Origin: Pseudomonas furukawaii
Lineage (GTDB): Bacteria; Pseudomonadota; Gammaproteobacteria; Pseudomonadales; Pseudomonadaceae
Reading direction: 5' to 3'
Assembly (NCBI RefSeq): GCF_002355475.1
Contig: NZ_AP014862.1
Coordinates: 2,728,001 to 2,792,000 of the forward strand
DNA length: 64,000 bases
Position 1 is the first letter of the stretch. The number at the start of each line of letters is the position of its first letter. A program made the translations under genes and the position numbers. The notes under the pieces are model-generated. The model worked only from the letters and a program-made list of their open reading frames with translations. It was not told the origin of the DNA and searched no databases. Shown here in pieces: positions 29,482 through 40,143 of this stretch.

Positions 29482-31221
29482 ATGCCGCGCATGAATTTCT
29501 GCCAAGGATTGCGCGGCCCGCTGTTGCTGGGCCTGCTCTGCACGATGAATCCGGCCCTGGCCAAGGCCACGCTGGATGTGAAGATCGAACCCGCCAATGG
29601 CGCGTTGAAGGCCAATATCGAGGCCTTCATCGGCTCCATCTCCGATCGCGACGAAGAAGCATTGCGACGCTTTCGCCGCTCCGCCCAGGAGCAGGCAAGC
29701 CAGGCCGCCCAGGCCCTGGGCTACTACCAGGCGGAGATCCGCAGCCGGGTGAAGGGCGGCAAGGACCCCGTATTGCTGGTGCGGGTGGTGCCCGGTGAGC
29801 CGGTGCGCCTGCGCAACGTGGCGGTGCGGATCGAGGGGGAGGCCAGTAGCCTGGGGGCGTTCCGGGTGCCACAGAGCAAGGCGCTCAGCCCGGGGGCGCA
29901 ACTCAATCACGGTGCCTACGAGGACGCCAAGAAGCTGATCCAGAACCAGGGGCTGCGCTACGGCTTCTTCGACGGCCGCTTCACCCGGCAGCGCCTGGAC
30001 ATCGATCCCCGCGCCGGCGTTGCCGACATCGAGCTGGTCTACGACAGCGGGCCGCGCTACAGCCTCGGCGGCGTCAGCTTCGAGGGCGAGACCCCGTTCG
30101 ACGCCGACCTCCTGTCGCGCTTGGTGCCTTTCCCGGCCAACACCCCCTACGACTCGGACGAGGTGGCCAAGCTGAGCCAGAACCTCCAGGCCAGCGGCTA
30201 CTTCGAGGAAGTGCGGGTGGACGCCAGCCCGGTGAAGGGACAGGGCCGACTGATCCCCGTGAAGGTTCGACTGACACCCGCCAAACCGCGCACCCTGGGC
30301 CTTGGCGTCGGCTTCTCCACCGACGTCGGTCCGCGCGCCCGGGCCAACTGGACCCGGCACTGGATCAACGCCCAGGGTCATCGTCTCGGGGCCGAGACCG
30401 AGGTATCACCGGTGCGGCAGAGCCTTGGCACCTGGTACGAGATTCCCCTGGACCCGCCGCTGACCGACACCCTGCGCTTCACCTCCGGCGTGCAGCGGGA
30501 AAACCTGGTGGACGTCGACAGCCGTCGCGTCACCCTGGGTGGGCAGTGGCAATCGAAGCTGCCCGACGACTGGCAACGGGTGATCTCCCTGCGCTGGGAG
30601 CAGGAAACCTTCGACTACGGCGATGGCAGTGACGATGGCCGCAGCAGTTTCCTCATTCCCGGCATCAGTTATGGCGTGACCCGCAGCGACCACAAGCTGG
30701 ACCCCAGCCAGGGCTATTCCCTGCAGTTCGATGTGCGCGGCGCCAAGGAGGGCATCCTGTCCGATACCGACTTCACCTATGCCAGCGTCATGGCCAAGGG
30801 GCTCTACACGCTTCCCGGTGGCCATCGGTTGCTGGGCCGGGTGCAGACCGGCGGCATCGCCACCACCGACTTCGAGGCGATTCCGCCCTCCCTGCGTTTC
30901 TTCGCCGGGGGTGACCAGAGCGTGCGCGGCTACGACTACCAGACCCTTTCGCCGGAGGACAACAACGGCAAGAAAGTGGGCGGTCGCTACCTGCTGGTGG
31001 GCAGCGCCGAGTACCAGTACCCCATCGCCGAGAAGTGGCGCCTGGCCGCCTTCGTCGATCGGGGCAACGCCATGGACTCCCTCAGCGCCGCGATGAAGAC
31101 CGGTGCGGGCCTGGGGGTTCGCTGGGTGTCGCCGGTGGGGCCGATCCGCCTCGACCTGGCCAAGGCCCTCGATGATCCGGGAGGCTTCCGCATCCACTTC
31201 TCCATGGGGCCGGAACTGTGA
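29482..31221 (+). CDS. tamA: Translocation and assembly module outer-membrane subunit TamA
   Basis: A 579-residue Omp85-family protein. A signal peptide ends near NPALAKA. Three POTRA-like segments follow, for example YSLGGVSFEGETPFDADLLS and LSQNLQASGYFEEVRVDASP. The 16-strand barrel contains FFAGGDQSVRGYDYQTLSPE (the conserved lid-lock RGY motif) and ends FRIHFSMGPEL. With TamB it helps insert outer-membrane proteins or move lipids to the outer membrane. An alternative ATG at 29491 is possible. Its stop overlaps the tamB start (GTGA). Confidence 0.93.
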   Translation: MPRMNFCQGLRGPLLLGLLCTMNPALAKATLDVKIEPANGALKANIEAFIGSISDRDEEALRRFRRSAQEQASQAAQALGYYQAEIRSRVKGGKDPVLLVRVVPGEPVRLRNVAVRIEGEASSLGAFRVPQSKALSPGAQLNHGAYEDAKKLIQNQGLRYGFFDGRFTRQRLDIDPRAGVADIELVYDSGPRYSLGGVSFEGETPFDADLLSRLVPFPANTPYDSDEVAKLSQNLQASGYFEEVRVDASPVKGQGRLIPVKVRLTPAKPRTLGLGVGFSTDVGPRARANWTRHWINAQGHRLGAETEVSPVRQSLGTWYEIPLDPPLTDTLRFTSGVQRENLVDVDSRRVTLGGQWQSKLPDDWQRVISLRWEQETFDYGDGSDDGRSSFLIPGISYGVTRSDHKLDPSQGYSLQFDVRGAKEGILSDTDFTYASVMAKGLYTLPGGHRLLGRVQTGGIATTDFEAIPPSLRFFAGGDQSVRGYDYQTLSPEDNNGKKVGGRYLLVGSAEYQYPIAEKWRLAAFVDRGNAMDSLSAAMKTGAGLGVRWVSPVGPIRLDLAKALDDPGGFRIHFSMGPEL

Positions 31222-34200
31222 GGCGCTCACTGAAGATCGGCCTGTCGGGCCTGGCGGTCGTCCTGGCCGCCCTGCTGGCGGTGCCTGCCGTCCTGCTGTT
31301 CACCGAAGCGGGTGGGCGTTGGGCGTTGCGGCAGGTTCCCGGTCTGCAACTGGAAGGCTTCAGCGGCCATCTGGGTGGGCGTTGGCGTGCCGAGCGGCTG
31401 GCCTGGCGGCAGGATGGCACCCGCCTCGAACTGGAGGCGCCACTGCTGGACTGGTCGCCCGCCTGCCTGCTGCGACGGACCCTGTGCATCGACGAGCTTG
31501 CCAGCGAACGCATTCGCCTCGACCTGCCTCCGTCCACCTCGGACGAGGAGGGTGCCCCTTTCCGCCTGCCGGAACTCCGGTTGCCCCTGGCGTTACAGAT
31601 CGGCCAGGTGCGGGTCGGCCGTTTCCTGCTGCAGGGTGACGACCAACTGCAGGAACTCGACCTGGTGGCGCGCTGGCAGGCCGACGGCCTGCATGTGGAG
31701 CGCCTCAGCCTGCGCCGCGACGACCTGGCCCTGGACCTCAGCGGCCACCTGCGGCCCGAGGGCGACTGGCCCCTGGCAGTACAGGGGACGCTGAAACTGC
31801 CGGCGCCGGGTGACACGCCCTGGGCGCTCACGCTGAAGGCGGCGGGCGATCTCCAGGGGCTGGTGCGCCTCGACGCCGACAGCCAGGGTTATCTCGACGG
31901 TCACCTGGACGGCGAGGTGCGCCCCCTCGCCCCACAGCTGCCGGCCAGCGCCACCCTGCGGGCCGACGGCTTCAAGGCCAGCCCCGACCTGCCCGACACC
32001 CTGACCCTTAACCAGCTGCAACTGACCGCCCGTGGCGATCTCCAGCAGGGCTACGCCGTGCAGGGCCAGGCCAACCTGCCGGGTGAGGGCGGCGCCCTGG
32101 CCTTGCGGCTCGACGGCCAGGTGGACGCGCGCGGTGCCGATATCCGCCAACTGCAACTCGATGGCGAGCCTCAGCAACTGCTGGCGGTGCAAGGCCGGGT
32201 GGACTGGCAGGACGCCCTGGCGGTGGACAGCCGTCTGCAATGGCGTGACTTCCCCTGGCAGCGACTGTTTCCCCAGGAATCGCCTCCGCCGGTGGCGCTG
32301 CACAGCCTCGAGGCCGAGTTCCGCTATGGCCGCGAACGCTACCAGGGCCGATTCGACGGACACTTCAGCGGGCCGGCGGGCGATTTCACCCTGGCCAGCC
32401 CGGTCGAGGGCGACCTGGGCAGCGTCAGCCTGCCGGACCTGTTGCTCAAGGCCGGGCAGGGCAAGGCCCAGGGCAAGGTACGCATCGACTTCGCCGAAGG
32501 CCTCGGCTGGGACAGCCAACTGGCCCTGAGCGACCTGGACCCGGCCTACTGGGTGGCCGAACTGCCCGGCCGCCTGGCGGGCCGGTTGCACTCCCGTGGC
32601 ACCTGGCGCGACGAGCGCCTGGAACTGAATGCCGACCTCGACCTCAAGGGCACCTTGCGTGGCCAGCCGGCGCAGCTCCTGGCCAGGGCCGACGGGGCAG
32701 GCGAGCGCTGGAACCTGGGGATGCTGCAGGTTCGCCTGGGGGACAACCGCATCGAGGGACAGGGGCGACTGGAACAACGCCTCAGCGGCCATCTCGATCT
32801 CGCCCTCAACCGCGTCGGCCAGCTCTGGCCCGGAGTGTTCGGCCGGCTTGGCGGGCGTCTGGACCTCGCCGGCACCCTCCAGGCGCCCCAGGGCACCTTG
32901 CGCCTGGATGGCAGGCGGCTGGGGCAGGGCGACACCCGTATCAGGACGCTGGCGCTCCAGGCGCAGCTGGATGGCGCCCAGCGCGGCGGCCTGCGCCTCC
33001 AGGCCGATGGTCTGGCGTCCGGCGATACCCGCTTCGGCACCCTGCTGCTGGAGGGATCCGGGACCCAGGCCAGGCAGCAGCTCGAACTCAGCCTCGAGGG
33101 CGGGGTCCTGGCGCTGTCACTGGGGCTGGACGGTCAGCTCGACAAGGGCAACTGGCGCGGGCGACTGGCCCGGGGCGAGGTCCAGTCCCAGGGGCAGGAC
33201 TGGAAACTGGCGGCGCCCGCGCGCCTGGAGCGCCTGGCGGACGGCCGCATCAACTTCGGCAGCCACTGCTGGCGCTCCGGTCCTGCCAGCCTCTGTGGCG
33301 GTGAGCAGCGGTTGATGCCGGAGCCGAGGCTGGACTATCGGCTGCGGGACTTCCCCCTGGCGAGCCTGGCGCACGCGCTGCCGGCCGACTTTGCCTGGCA
33401 GGGCACCCTCAACGGCGACCTCAGGCTGGACCTGCCGGCCAGCGGCCCCGATGGCCGTATCACCCTGGATGCCGGCAGTGGCACCTTGCGCCTGAAGGAA
33501 GACGACCGCTGGCTCGATTTCCCCTACCAGCGCCTGCTGCTCGACAGCACCCTGCGGCCCCAGCGGATCGATACCCAGCTCATCTTCGAGGGCCAGGGGC
33601 TCGGCCAGCTGCAACTGGATGCCCGCATCGACCCCCGCCCGGCCAGCAAGCCGCTGTCCGGCCAGTTCAGCCTGAGCGGCGTCGAGCTGGCGGTGCTGAG
33701 GCCGTTCCTGCCTGTGGTGGAGGAGTTGGCGGGACGCCTGGACGGGAGCGGGACCCTCAGCGGCACGCTCCAGGCGCCTTACGTGCTGGGCAACCTGCGC
33801 CTGCGCGAGGGGCGTATCGCGGGTGGCGACCTGCCCACCCCGTTCGAGGACCTCGGCCTCGACGCCCGAATTGCCGGGGAGAGCCTCGAGCTTTCCGGCC
33901 AATGGCGCGGTGGCGAGCAAGGCCGGGGCAGCCTGTCCGGCAACCTCGCCTGGGCCCAGGGCCTGGACGTGGACCTGGCCGTGCGAGGCAGCCGACTGCC
34001 GCTGGTGGTGGAGCCCTACGCCAACCTCGAGGTGGAACCCGACCTGCGCATCGGCCTGGCCGGGGAACGCCTGGCGGTGACCGGCAAGGTGCAGGTGCCC
34101 CGTGGCCGGATCAGGATTCGCGAACTGCCGCCCCAGGCGGTCAAGGTTTCGCCCGACGCCCGCATCCTGGGCCAGCCGGAAGAACAGCGGCAGGCCCTGC

Positions 34201-34862
34201 AGATGGCCATGGATGTCAGCGTCGAGGTGGGGCAGGATCGCCTGCGCTTCGCCGGGTTCGGCCTGACGGCGGACCTCCAGGGCCACCTGCAGGTAGGCGA
34301 CAACCTCACCGGCAATGGCGAACTGGTCCTTCGGAACGGCCGTTACCGGGCCTACGGCCAGCGACTGGACCTGCGTCGGGCGCGGTTGCTCTTCGCCGGG
34401 CCGCTGGACCAGCCCTACCTGGACGTCGAAGCGGTGCGCAACGTCGGCGATGTCACCGCCGGGCTGCGCCTCAACGGACGGGCCGACGAGCCGACCACGG
34501 AAGTCTTCTCCACCCCGGCCATGAGCCAGGAGCAGGCGCTTTCCTACCTGATCCTCGGCCGTCCCCTGAACAGCGGTGGCGATGGCAATGCCGTGGGGCA
34601 GGCCGCCCTGGCGATGGGCCTGTCGGGCACCGCCTCGATGACCAGCGACCTGGCCCAGCGCCTTGGCCTGAAGGACCTGCAGCTGGATGAGGACGGCGCC
34701 CTGGGGCAGCTATCCGAGCGCCTGAGTTTCCGCTACGGCCTGGGCGTGGTGGACTCCACCAGCGTCGTGGCCCTGCGCTATGAGCTGACCAAACGGCTCT
34801 ACCTGGAGGCCGCCAGCGGCCTGGCGAGCTCGCTCGATCTCTTCTACAAGCGCGACTTCTGA
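31218..34862 (+). CDS. tamB: Translocation and assembly module inner-membrane subunit TamB
   Basis: A 1214-residue AsmA/TamB-like protein with one N-terminal membrane anchor (LSGLAVVLAALLAVPAVLLF) and a long beta-taco periplasmic region. It ends in the conserved DUF490 domain: VPRGRIRIRELPPQAVKVSP, GNGELVLRNGRYRAYGQRLD, TTEVFSTPAMSQEQALSYLI and YLEAASGLASSLDLFYKRDF. It spans the periplasm to contact TamA. GTG start overlapping the tamA stop by 4 nt indicates coupled translation. Confidence 0.94.
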   Translation: MRRSLKIGLSGLAVVLAALLAVPAVLLFTEAGGRWALRQVPGLQLEGFSGHLGGRWRAERLAWRQDGTRLELEAPLLDWSPACLLRRTLCIDELASERIRLDLPPSTSDEEGAPFRLPELRLPLALQIGQVRVGRFLLQGDDQLQELDLVARWQADGLHVERLSLRRDDLALDLSGHLRPEGDWPLAVQGTLKLPAPGDTPWALTLKAAGDLQGLVRLDADSQGYLDGHLDGEVRPLAPQLPASATLRADGFKASPDLPDTLTLNQLQLTARGDLQQGYAVQGQANLPGEGGALALRLDGQVDARGADIRQLQLDGEPQQLLAVQGRVDWQDALAVDSRLQWRDFPWQRLFPQESPPPVALHSLEAEFRYGRERYQGRFDGHFSGPAGDFTLASPVEGDLGSVSLPDLLLKAGQGKAQGKVRIDFAEGLGWDSQLALSDLDPAYWVAELPGRLAGRLHSRGTWRDERLELNADLDLKGTLRGQPAQLLARADGAGERWNLGMLQVRLGDNRIEGQGRLEQRLSGHLDLALNRVGQLWPGVFGRLGGRLDLAGTLQAPQGTLRLDGRRLGQGDTRIRTLALQAQLDGAQRGGLRLQADGLASGDTRFGTLLLEGSGTQARQQLELSLEGGVLALSLGLDGQLDKGNWRGRLARGEVQSQGQDWKLAAPARLERLADGRINFGSHCWRSGPASLCGGEQRLMPEPRLDYRLRDFPLASLAHALPADFAWQGTLNGDLRLDLPASGPDGRITLDAGSGTLRLKEDDRWLDFPYQRLLLDSTLRPQRIDTQLIFEGQGLGQLQLDARIDPRPASKPLSGQFSLSGVELAVLRPFLPVVEELAGRLDGSGTLSGTLQAPYVLGNLRLREGRIAGGDLPTPFEDLGLDARIAGESLELSGQWRGGEQGRGSLSGNLAWAQGLDVDLAVRGSRLPLVVEPYANLEVEPDLRIGLAGERLAVTGKVQVPRGRIRIRELPPQAVKVSPDARILGQPEEQRQALQMAMDVSVEVGQDRLRFAGFGLTADLQGHLQVGDNLTGNGELVLRNGRYRAYGQRLDLRRARLLFAGPLDQPYLDVEAVRNVGDVTAGLRLNGRADEPTTEVFSTPAMSQEQALSYLILGRPLNSGGDGNAVGQAALAMGLSGTASMTSDLAQRLGLKDLQLDEDGALGQLSERLSFRYGLGVVDSTSVVALRYELTKRLYLEAASGLASSLDLFYKRDF

Positions 34863-35096
34863 CGTGGGAAAGGTGCTCGTCACCCTGGCGGATTTTTTCG
34901 TCGATCGTGCTAGCATCCGCGCCGCTGACTGCCGCGGGCTCTTGCGCAGCCCCCGTCAGTACGCCCATGCACCCCGATGGTCGTCGTCACCCGTCGTCCC
35001 CGGACATGGAACAATCCCGTCGCCTACCCGTGTCGGGATTCCCAAATCGGAGCCGGCTACCACTGGCTCCCTCGAACAAGAAGAAAGGAGCCTTCC

Positions 35097-36461
<1,365 letters not shown>

Positions 36462-36542
36462 CCTTCGGGTCAGGACTTTTGCCTGCGACCGTGCTTAACT
36501 TGGCGTCTTCGTACAACCCCACCTGAAACAAGGACCCATGCA

Positions 36543-37040
36543 ATGGCTCAAGTAACCCTCAAGGGCAATCCGATCAACGTCGACGGCCAGCTGCCGCAGA
36601 AGGGCCAGCAGGCCCCGGCGTTCAGCCTGGTCGGCGGTGACCTGTCCGACGTGACCCTGGCCAGCCTGAGCGGCAAGCGCAAGGTGCTGAACATCTTCCC
36701 GAGCATCGACACCCCGACCTGCGCCACCTCGGTGCGCAAGTTCAACGTCGAAGCCAGCAAGCTGCCGAACACCGTGGTGCTGTGCATTTCCGCCGACCTG
36801 CCGTTCGCCCAGAAGCGCTTCTGTGGCGCTGAAGGCCTGGACAACGTGGTGAACCTGTCCACCATGCGTGGCGCCAGCTTCCTCAAGGACTACGGTGTGG
36901 CCATCGCCAGCGGCCCGCTGGTGGGCGTCGCCGCCCGCGCCGTGGTGGTGCTGGACGAAAACGACAAGGTGCTGCACAGCGAGCTGGTGGGCGAGATCGC
37001 CGACGAGCCGGATTACGCGGCCGCCATCGCTGCCCTGTAA
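36543..37040 (+). CDS. tpx: Thiol peroxidase
   Basis: A 165-residue atypical 2-Cys peroxiredoxin that reduces H2O2 and alkyl hydroperoxides with thioredoxin. The peroxidatic Cys lies in [17 protein letters not shown] (about residue 60) and the resolving Cys in KRFCGAEG (about 94), the spacing of Tpx. A strong terminator follows. Confidence 0.95.
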   Translation: MAQVTLKGNPINVDGQLPQKGQQAPAFSLVGGDLSDVTLASLSGKRKVLNIFPSIDTPTCATSVRKFNVEASKLPNTVVLCISADLPFAQKRFCGAEGLDNVVNLSTMRGASFLKDYGVAIASGPLVGVAARAVVVLDENDKVLHSELVGEIADEPDYAAAIAAL

Positions 37041-37055
37041 ACAGCGGTTGTCATC

Positions 37056-37090
37056 GAAGAAGGGAGGCCAATGGCCTCCCTTCTTCGTTT
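37056..37090 (+). terminator. Terminator after tpx
   Basis: A 15-bp palindromic pair GAAGAAGGGAGGCCA / TGGCCTCCCTTCTTC followed by GTTT, 16 bp past the stop codon of tpx. Confidence 0.85.
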
Positions 37091-37102
37091 AGCACCCCGG
37101 CT

Positions 37103-37218
37103 GCAGGAGCGAGCTCGCCATTCGCCGGCAAGCCGGCTCCTACGAAACCGGCACGATTGTAGGAGCGAGCTCGCTCGCGAACGGGGTCCTGACATTCGCC
37201 GGCGAGCCGGCTCCTACA
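37103..37218. repeat. REP pair between tpx and the pmbA-like gene
   Basis: Two arms of GCAGGAGCGAGCTCGC / TGTAGGAGCGAGCTCGCTCG alternate with GCCGGCAAGCCGGCTCCTAC / GCCGGCGAGCCGGCTCCTAC. The last CTCCTAC supplies, on the minus strand, the TAG stop of the pmbA-like gene. Confidence 0.8.
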
Positions 37219-38542
37219 GTGTCAGCTTCAGGCGGCCCACCAGGGCCCCAGGCACCAATGCCGACCAGGTCTGGCGCTCGCCGTAGGTGCTGTTGGAGAG
37301 GCGCAACTGGCGCTCGACGGTCAGGGCTTCCAGTCGATCCCCCAGCAGGCTGTAGAGGCTGTCGTCGAAGCGCATGGTGTCCACCGGCGCCCGGATGCGG
37401 CCGTCTTCCACCCAGAAGGTGGCGAAGCGGGTCATCCCGGTCATGCGGGCGGCGGGCAGGTCCGACCAGTTGAGGTACCAGAGGTTGCCGATGTAGAGGC
37501 CGGTTCCCAGGCGCTCCAGCACCTGGTCCAGGGGCAGGGTGCCGGCGGCCATCAGCAGCGATTGAGTGGCTTCGTTGGCGTCCGCGCAATTGGCGGCGAG
37601 GCCGTATTCACGGGCGCTGCGGGGATAGACCAGTTGGCCGGCGAAGCGGCCGGCGCGCACCAGTGGCACGTCGCTGCGGGGCGCGCCTTCCGGGCCGAAG
37701 GCCGGGGCCAGGGCGCCCGCCACCCGTTCGTCCAGATCCACCAGCGGACTGAACCGGGCGCTGCCGTCCTGCAGGCGTTGCAACGGGCTTTCCTTGTTGG
37801 CCAGTGCCCGCGCCGAGAAGCCGGTCCAGGAGAGCATGCCCAGCACCTCGTCCAGGGCCGCGGGCGCGAGGTAGGCGCGGTAGTCGCCGGGTTGCAGGGG
37901 GTGCGCCGGGCGGCCCAGGTACTCCAGTTGCTGGCGGGCGTCGGCGAGGCGGCTGGCGAATTCGGCGGAGTCCCAGCGAGACCCGGCGTAGTCGGCCTTC
38001 ACCGCCTGGTGGTTGGCGTGGAACAGGCTCCAGTCGAAGTTGAAGCAGTGGGCCGTATGCCAGCCGAAGGCGCCGAAGCTGTTGGCGAAGCCCCGGTGCA
38101 GCGGTCCTGCGGCATAGATGCCGACGAGGTCGAGCCCGCGTGCCTCGGCGTCGATCTCCGCGAGCACCTGGCTGATGTCGGGGAGGTTGTTCTCATCCGT
38201 CGCGTGGCGCCGCCAGGGCGCGCGCTCCAGGTGCAGGTAGGGATCGACGGGCAACTGGTCGATCACCAGGCGCAATTGCATCAGGCCCTCGGCCAGCCGC
38301 TGGTGGTCGGTGTCCGCGTCGCCCGAGAGGCTCACGGCGGTCTCCGCGCTGCGATCATGACGAATCAGCCGGAGGCGCCCGGTGGCCTGGACCACATGGC
38401 CCGCCTGGCGTACCTGGGCGCGGTTGAAACGGATGAACTCGGACTCTTCGGCGCTGAACCAGAGGCTGAAGTCCTCGCCGGCCTGCAGGCTGGCACCCAG
38501 GCCTTCGGCCAGGGCGGTGAAGCGGGATTCTGCGTCTGCCAT
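37214..38542 (-). CDS. TldE/PmbA-type modulator protease subunit
   Basis: A 442-residue member of the TldD/PmbA (U62) family without the zinc motif, as expected for the TldE/PmbA partner. Family features include FANSFGAFGWHTAHCFNFDW and LYIGNLWYLNWSDLPAARMT with TGMTRFATFWVEDGRIRAPV. TldD/TldE heterodimers degrade unfolded peptides, and in several systems they process ribosomal peptides, including the microcin B17 leader in E. coli. The start overlaps the tldD stop (GTGATG/TGA), so the two are co-translated. The stop codon lies in a REP arm. Confidence 0.87.
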   Translation of the reverse strand: MADAESRFTALAEGLGASLQAGEDFSLWFSAEESEFIRFNRAQVRQAGHVVQATGRLRLIRHDRSAETAVSLSGDADTDHQRLAEGLMQLRLVIDQLPVDPYLHLERAPWRRHATDENNLPDISQVLAEIDAEARGLDLVGIYAAGPLHRGFANSFGAFGWHTAHCFNFDWSLFHANHQAVKADYAGSRWDSAEFASRLADARQQLEYLGRPAHPLQPGDYRAYLAPAALDEVLGMLSWTGFSARALANKESPLQRLQDGSARFSPLVDLDERVAGALAPAFGPEGAPRSDVPLVRAGRFAGQLVYPRSAREYGLAANCADANEATQSLLMAAGTLPLDQVLERLGTGLYIGNLWYLNWSDLPAARMTGMTRFATFWVEDGRIRAPVDTMRFDDSLYSLLGDRLEALTVERQLRLSNSTYGERQTWSALVPGALVGRLKLTL

Positions 38543-39975
38543 CACGGCTCTCCTCCAAAGACTTCCACCTGTCTGAATACGCAGGCCGGCGAGGCGTGTC
38601 CCACGCGGACCACCTGGTTGGGCTCACCCTTGCCGCAGTAGGGCGTGCCATGGACTTCGACGGTGCTGGCATCGCCCACGGCGACGAGGTTGCGCCAGAA
38701 CTGCGCGGAAACACCCCGGTAGTTCGGATTCTTCACCACCGCCTTGAGTTCGCCGTTCTCGATCAGCCGGCCCCATTCGCAGCCGAACTGGAACTTGTTG
38801 CGGGCGTCGTCGATGGACCAGGAGCGGTTGGTGCTCATCAGCACGCCCCGCTCGATACCGCCGATCAACTGGTCCAGGGTCTGGTTGCCGGGTTCCAGGT
38901 TGAGGTTCGCCATGCGGTCGATGGGCGCGCGGTTCCAACCGCTGGCGCGGCTGTTGGCCACTCCGGGGAGCCCGCTGCGCCACTGGGACAGGGCGCCGCC
39001 CAGGGGCCGCAGCAGGCGACCCGCCTGGATCAGCATCTCCTTGCGTGCCGGCTGCCCGTCATCGTCGTGGCTGTAGCTGGCCAGTTCCTCGGGAATGCCG
39101 GGGTCGAAGCTGACATTCAGCAGGGGCGAGCCGTACTGGTAGCGGCCGAAATCTTCCAGGCCGATAAAGCTGGTGCCGGCGTAGTTGCGCTCATCGCCGA
39201 GGATGCGGTCCAGTTCCAGCGGGTGGCCGATGGACTCGTGGATCTGCAGCATCATCTGGTCCGGCATCAGCAGCAGGTCACGGGTGTCGCAGGGGGTGTT
39301 GGGGGCCGCCAGCAACCGCAGCGCCTCCTCGGCGATGCGTGGGGCGGCGCCGCGAAATCCCAGGCGGCCGAGCACCTCCATGCCGCCCTGCTGGCCGCTG
39401 CCGTAGCCGCCGAAGCTGCGGGTCTGGCTGTCATGGTCGTCGAAGGCCGTGACGCTGATGCCGGGATAGGTGAAGCGCAGGTCTTGCCATTGCTCGGCAC
39501 CCGTGCTGCTGAGGTAGAGCTGCTCGACGCGCTGGCTGTCCAGGTAGAGGGTCCAGTTCACCAGGCGCGGATCGGCGGGGACGCTGGCGGATTCCTCCGC
39601 CAGCAGTTCGAAGCGCTCGGCCAGGCCGGGAAAGGCGCTGGATGCCTGGGGAGATTCGTATCGGGATCTTTCCTTGGGCGGCTGCAGCTGCGCCTGGTCC
39701 AGCAGTGTGTAGGCGGCGATTCGGGCCGCCATCGCCTCGGCCCTGGCCAGGGCTCGCTGGAGCCCGGCCACGCTCAGGTCGGCGGTGGCCGCGTAAGCCT
39801 CGATGCCGTTCAGGCGCACGCTGAGCATGGCGCCCTGGTCCAGCTCCAGCGCAGGGGGTTCCGCTACGCCACGGCGCAGCAGGGCCCGTTCCGTGCGCTG
39901 GCGGACGACGCGGAGGCTATGGAACTCGGCACAGGTGCCAAGGGCGGCGAAACGCTGCCGGATGGAATCGAACAC
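38542..39975 (-). CDS. TldD-type metallopeptidase
   Basis: A 477-residue TldD-family protein with the zinc motif HESIGHPLELDR (HExxxH, about residues 249-260) and downstream RKEMLIQAGRLLRPLGGALS and NLNLEPGNQ. It is the catalytic partner of the PmbA-like protein encoded next. GTG start at 39975 with GGGAGAG upstream. The pair is interesting here because a microcin B17-like operon lies about 12 kb away and E. coli uses TldD/TldE to cut the McbA leader. This pair sits in the core gene neighbourhood and may be a paralogue of a separate canonical tldD/tldE pair elsewhere. Confidence 0.88.
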   Translation of the reverse strand: MFDSIRQRFAALGTCAEFHSLRVVRQRTERALLRRGVAEPPALELDQGAMLSVRLNGIEAYAATADLSVAGLQRALARAEAMAARIAAYTLLDQAQLQPPKERSRYESPQASSAFPGLAERFELLAEESASVPADPRLVNWTLYLDSQRVEQLYLSSTGAEQWQDLRFTYPGISVTAFDDHDSQTRSFGGYGSGQQGGMEVLGRLGFRGAAPRIAEEALRLLAAPNTPCDTRDLLLMPDQMMLQIHESIGHPLELDRILGDERNYAGTSFIGLEDFGRYQYGSPLLNVSFDPGIPEELASYSHDDDGQPARKEMLIQAGRLLRPLGGALSQWRSGLPGVANSRASGWNRAPIDRMANLNLEPGNQTLDQLIGGIERGVLMSTNRSWSIDDARNKFQFGCEWGRLIENGELKAVVKNPNYRGVSAQFWRNLVAVGDASTVEVHGTPYCGKGEPNQVVRVGHASPACVFRQVEVFGGEP

Positions 39976-40143
39976 GGAACTCTCCCTGGTCCGGTGGAGT
40001 CGTTGTGGGCGCCCACGGAAGACGCGGACGATCGGTAAGGATAGTTGGCCGCGTCAGCCCTAGGTAAATACCCGGTAAATTGACTTTGCCTTCTGCTTTC
40101 AACTGCTTATCGTTCACGCTCTCGCTTTCATCGACCAGAATCC

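Noticed and set aside
34863..35096. Glycine riboswitch before the alanine/glycine symporter
   Set aside because: Stems are present, but the conserved glycine-aptamer core sequences are not.
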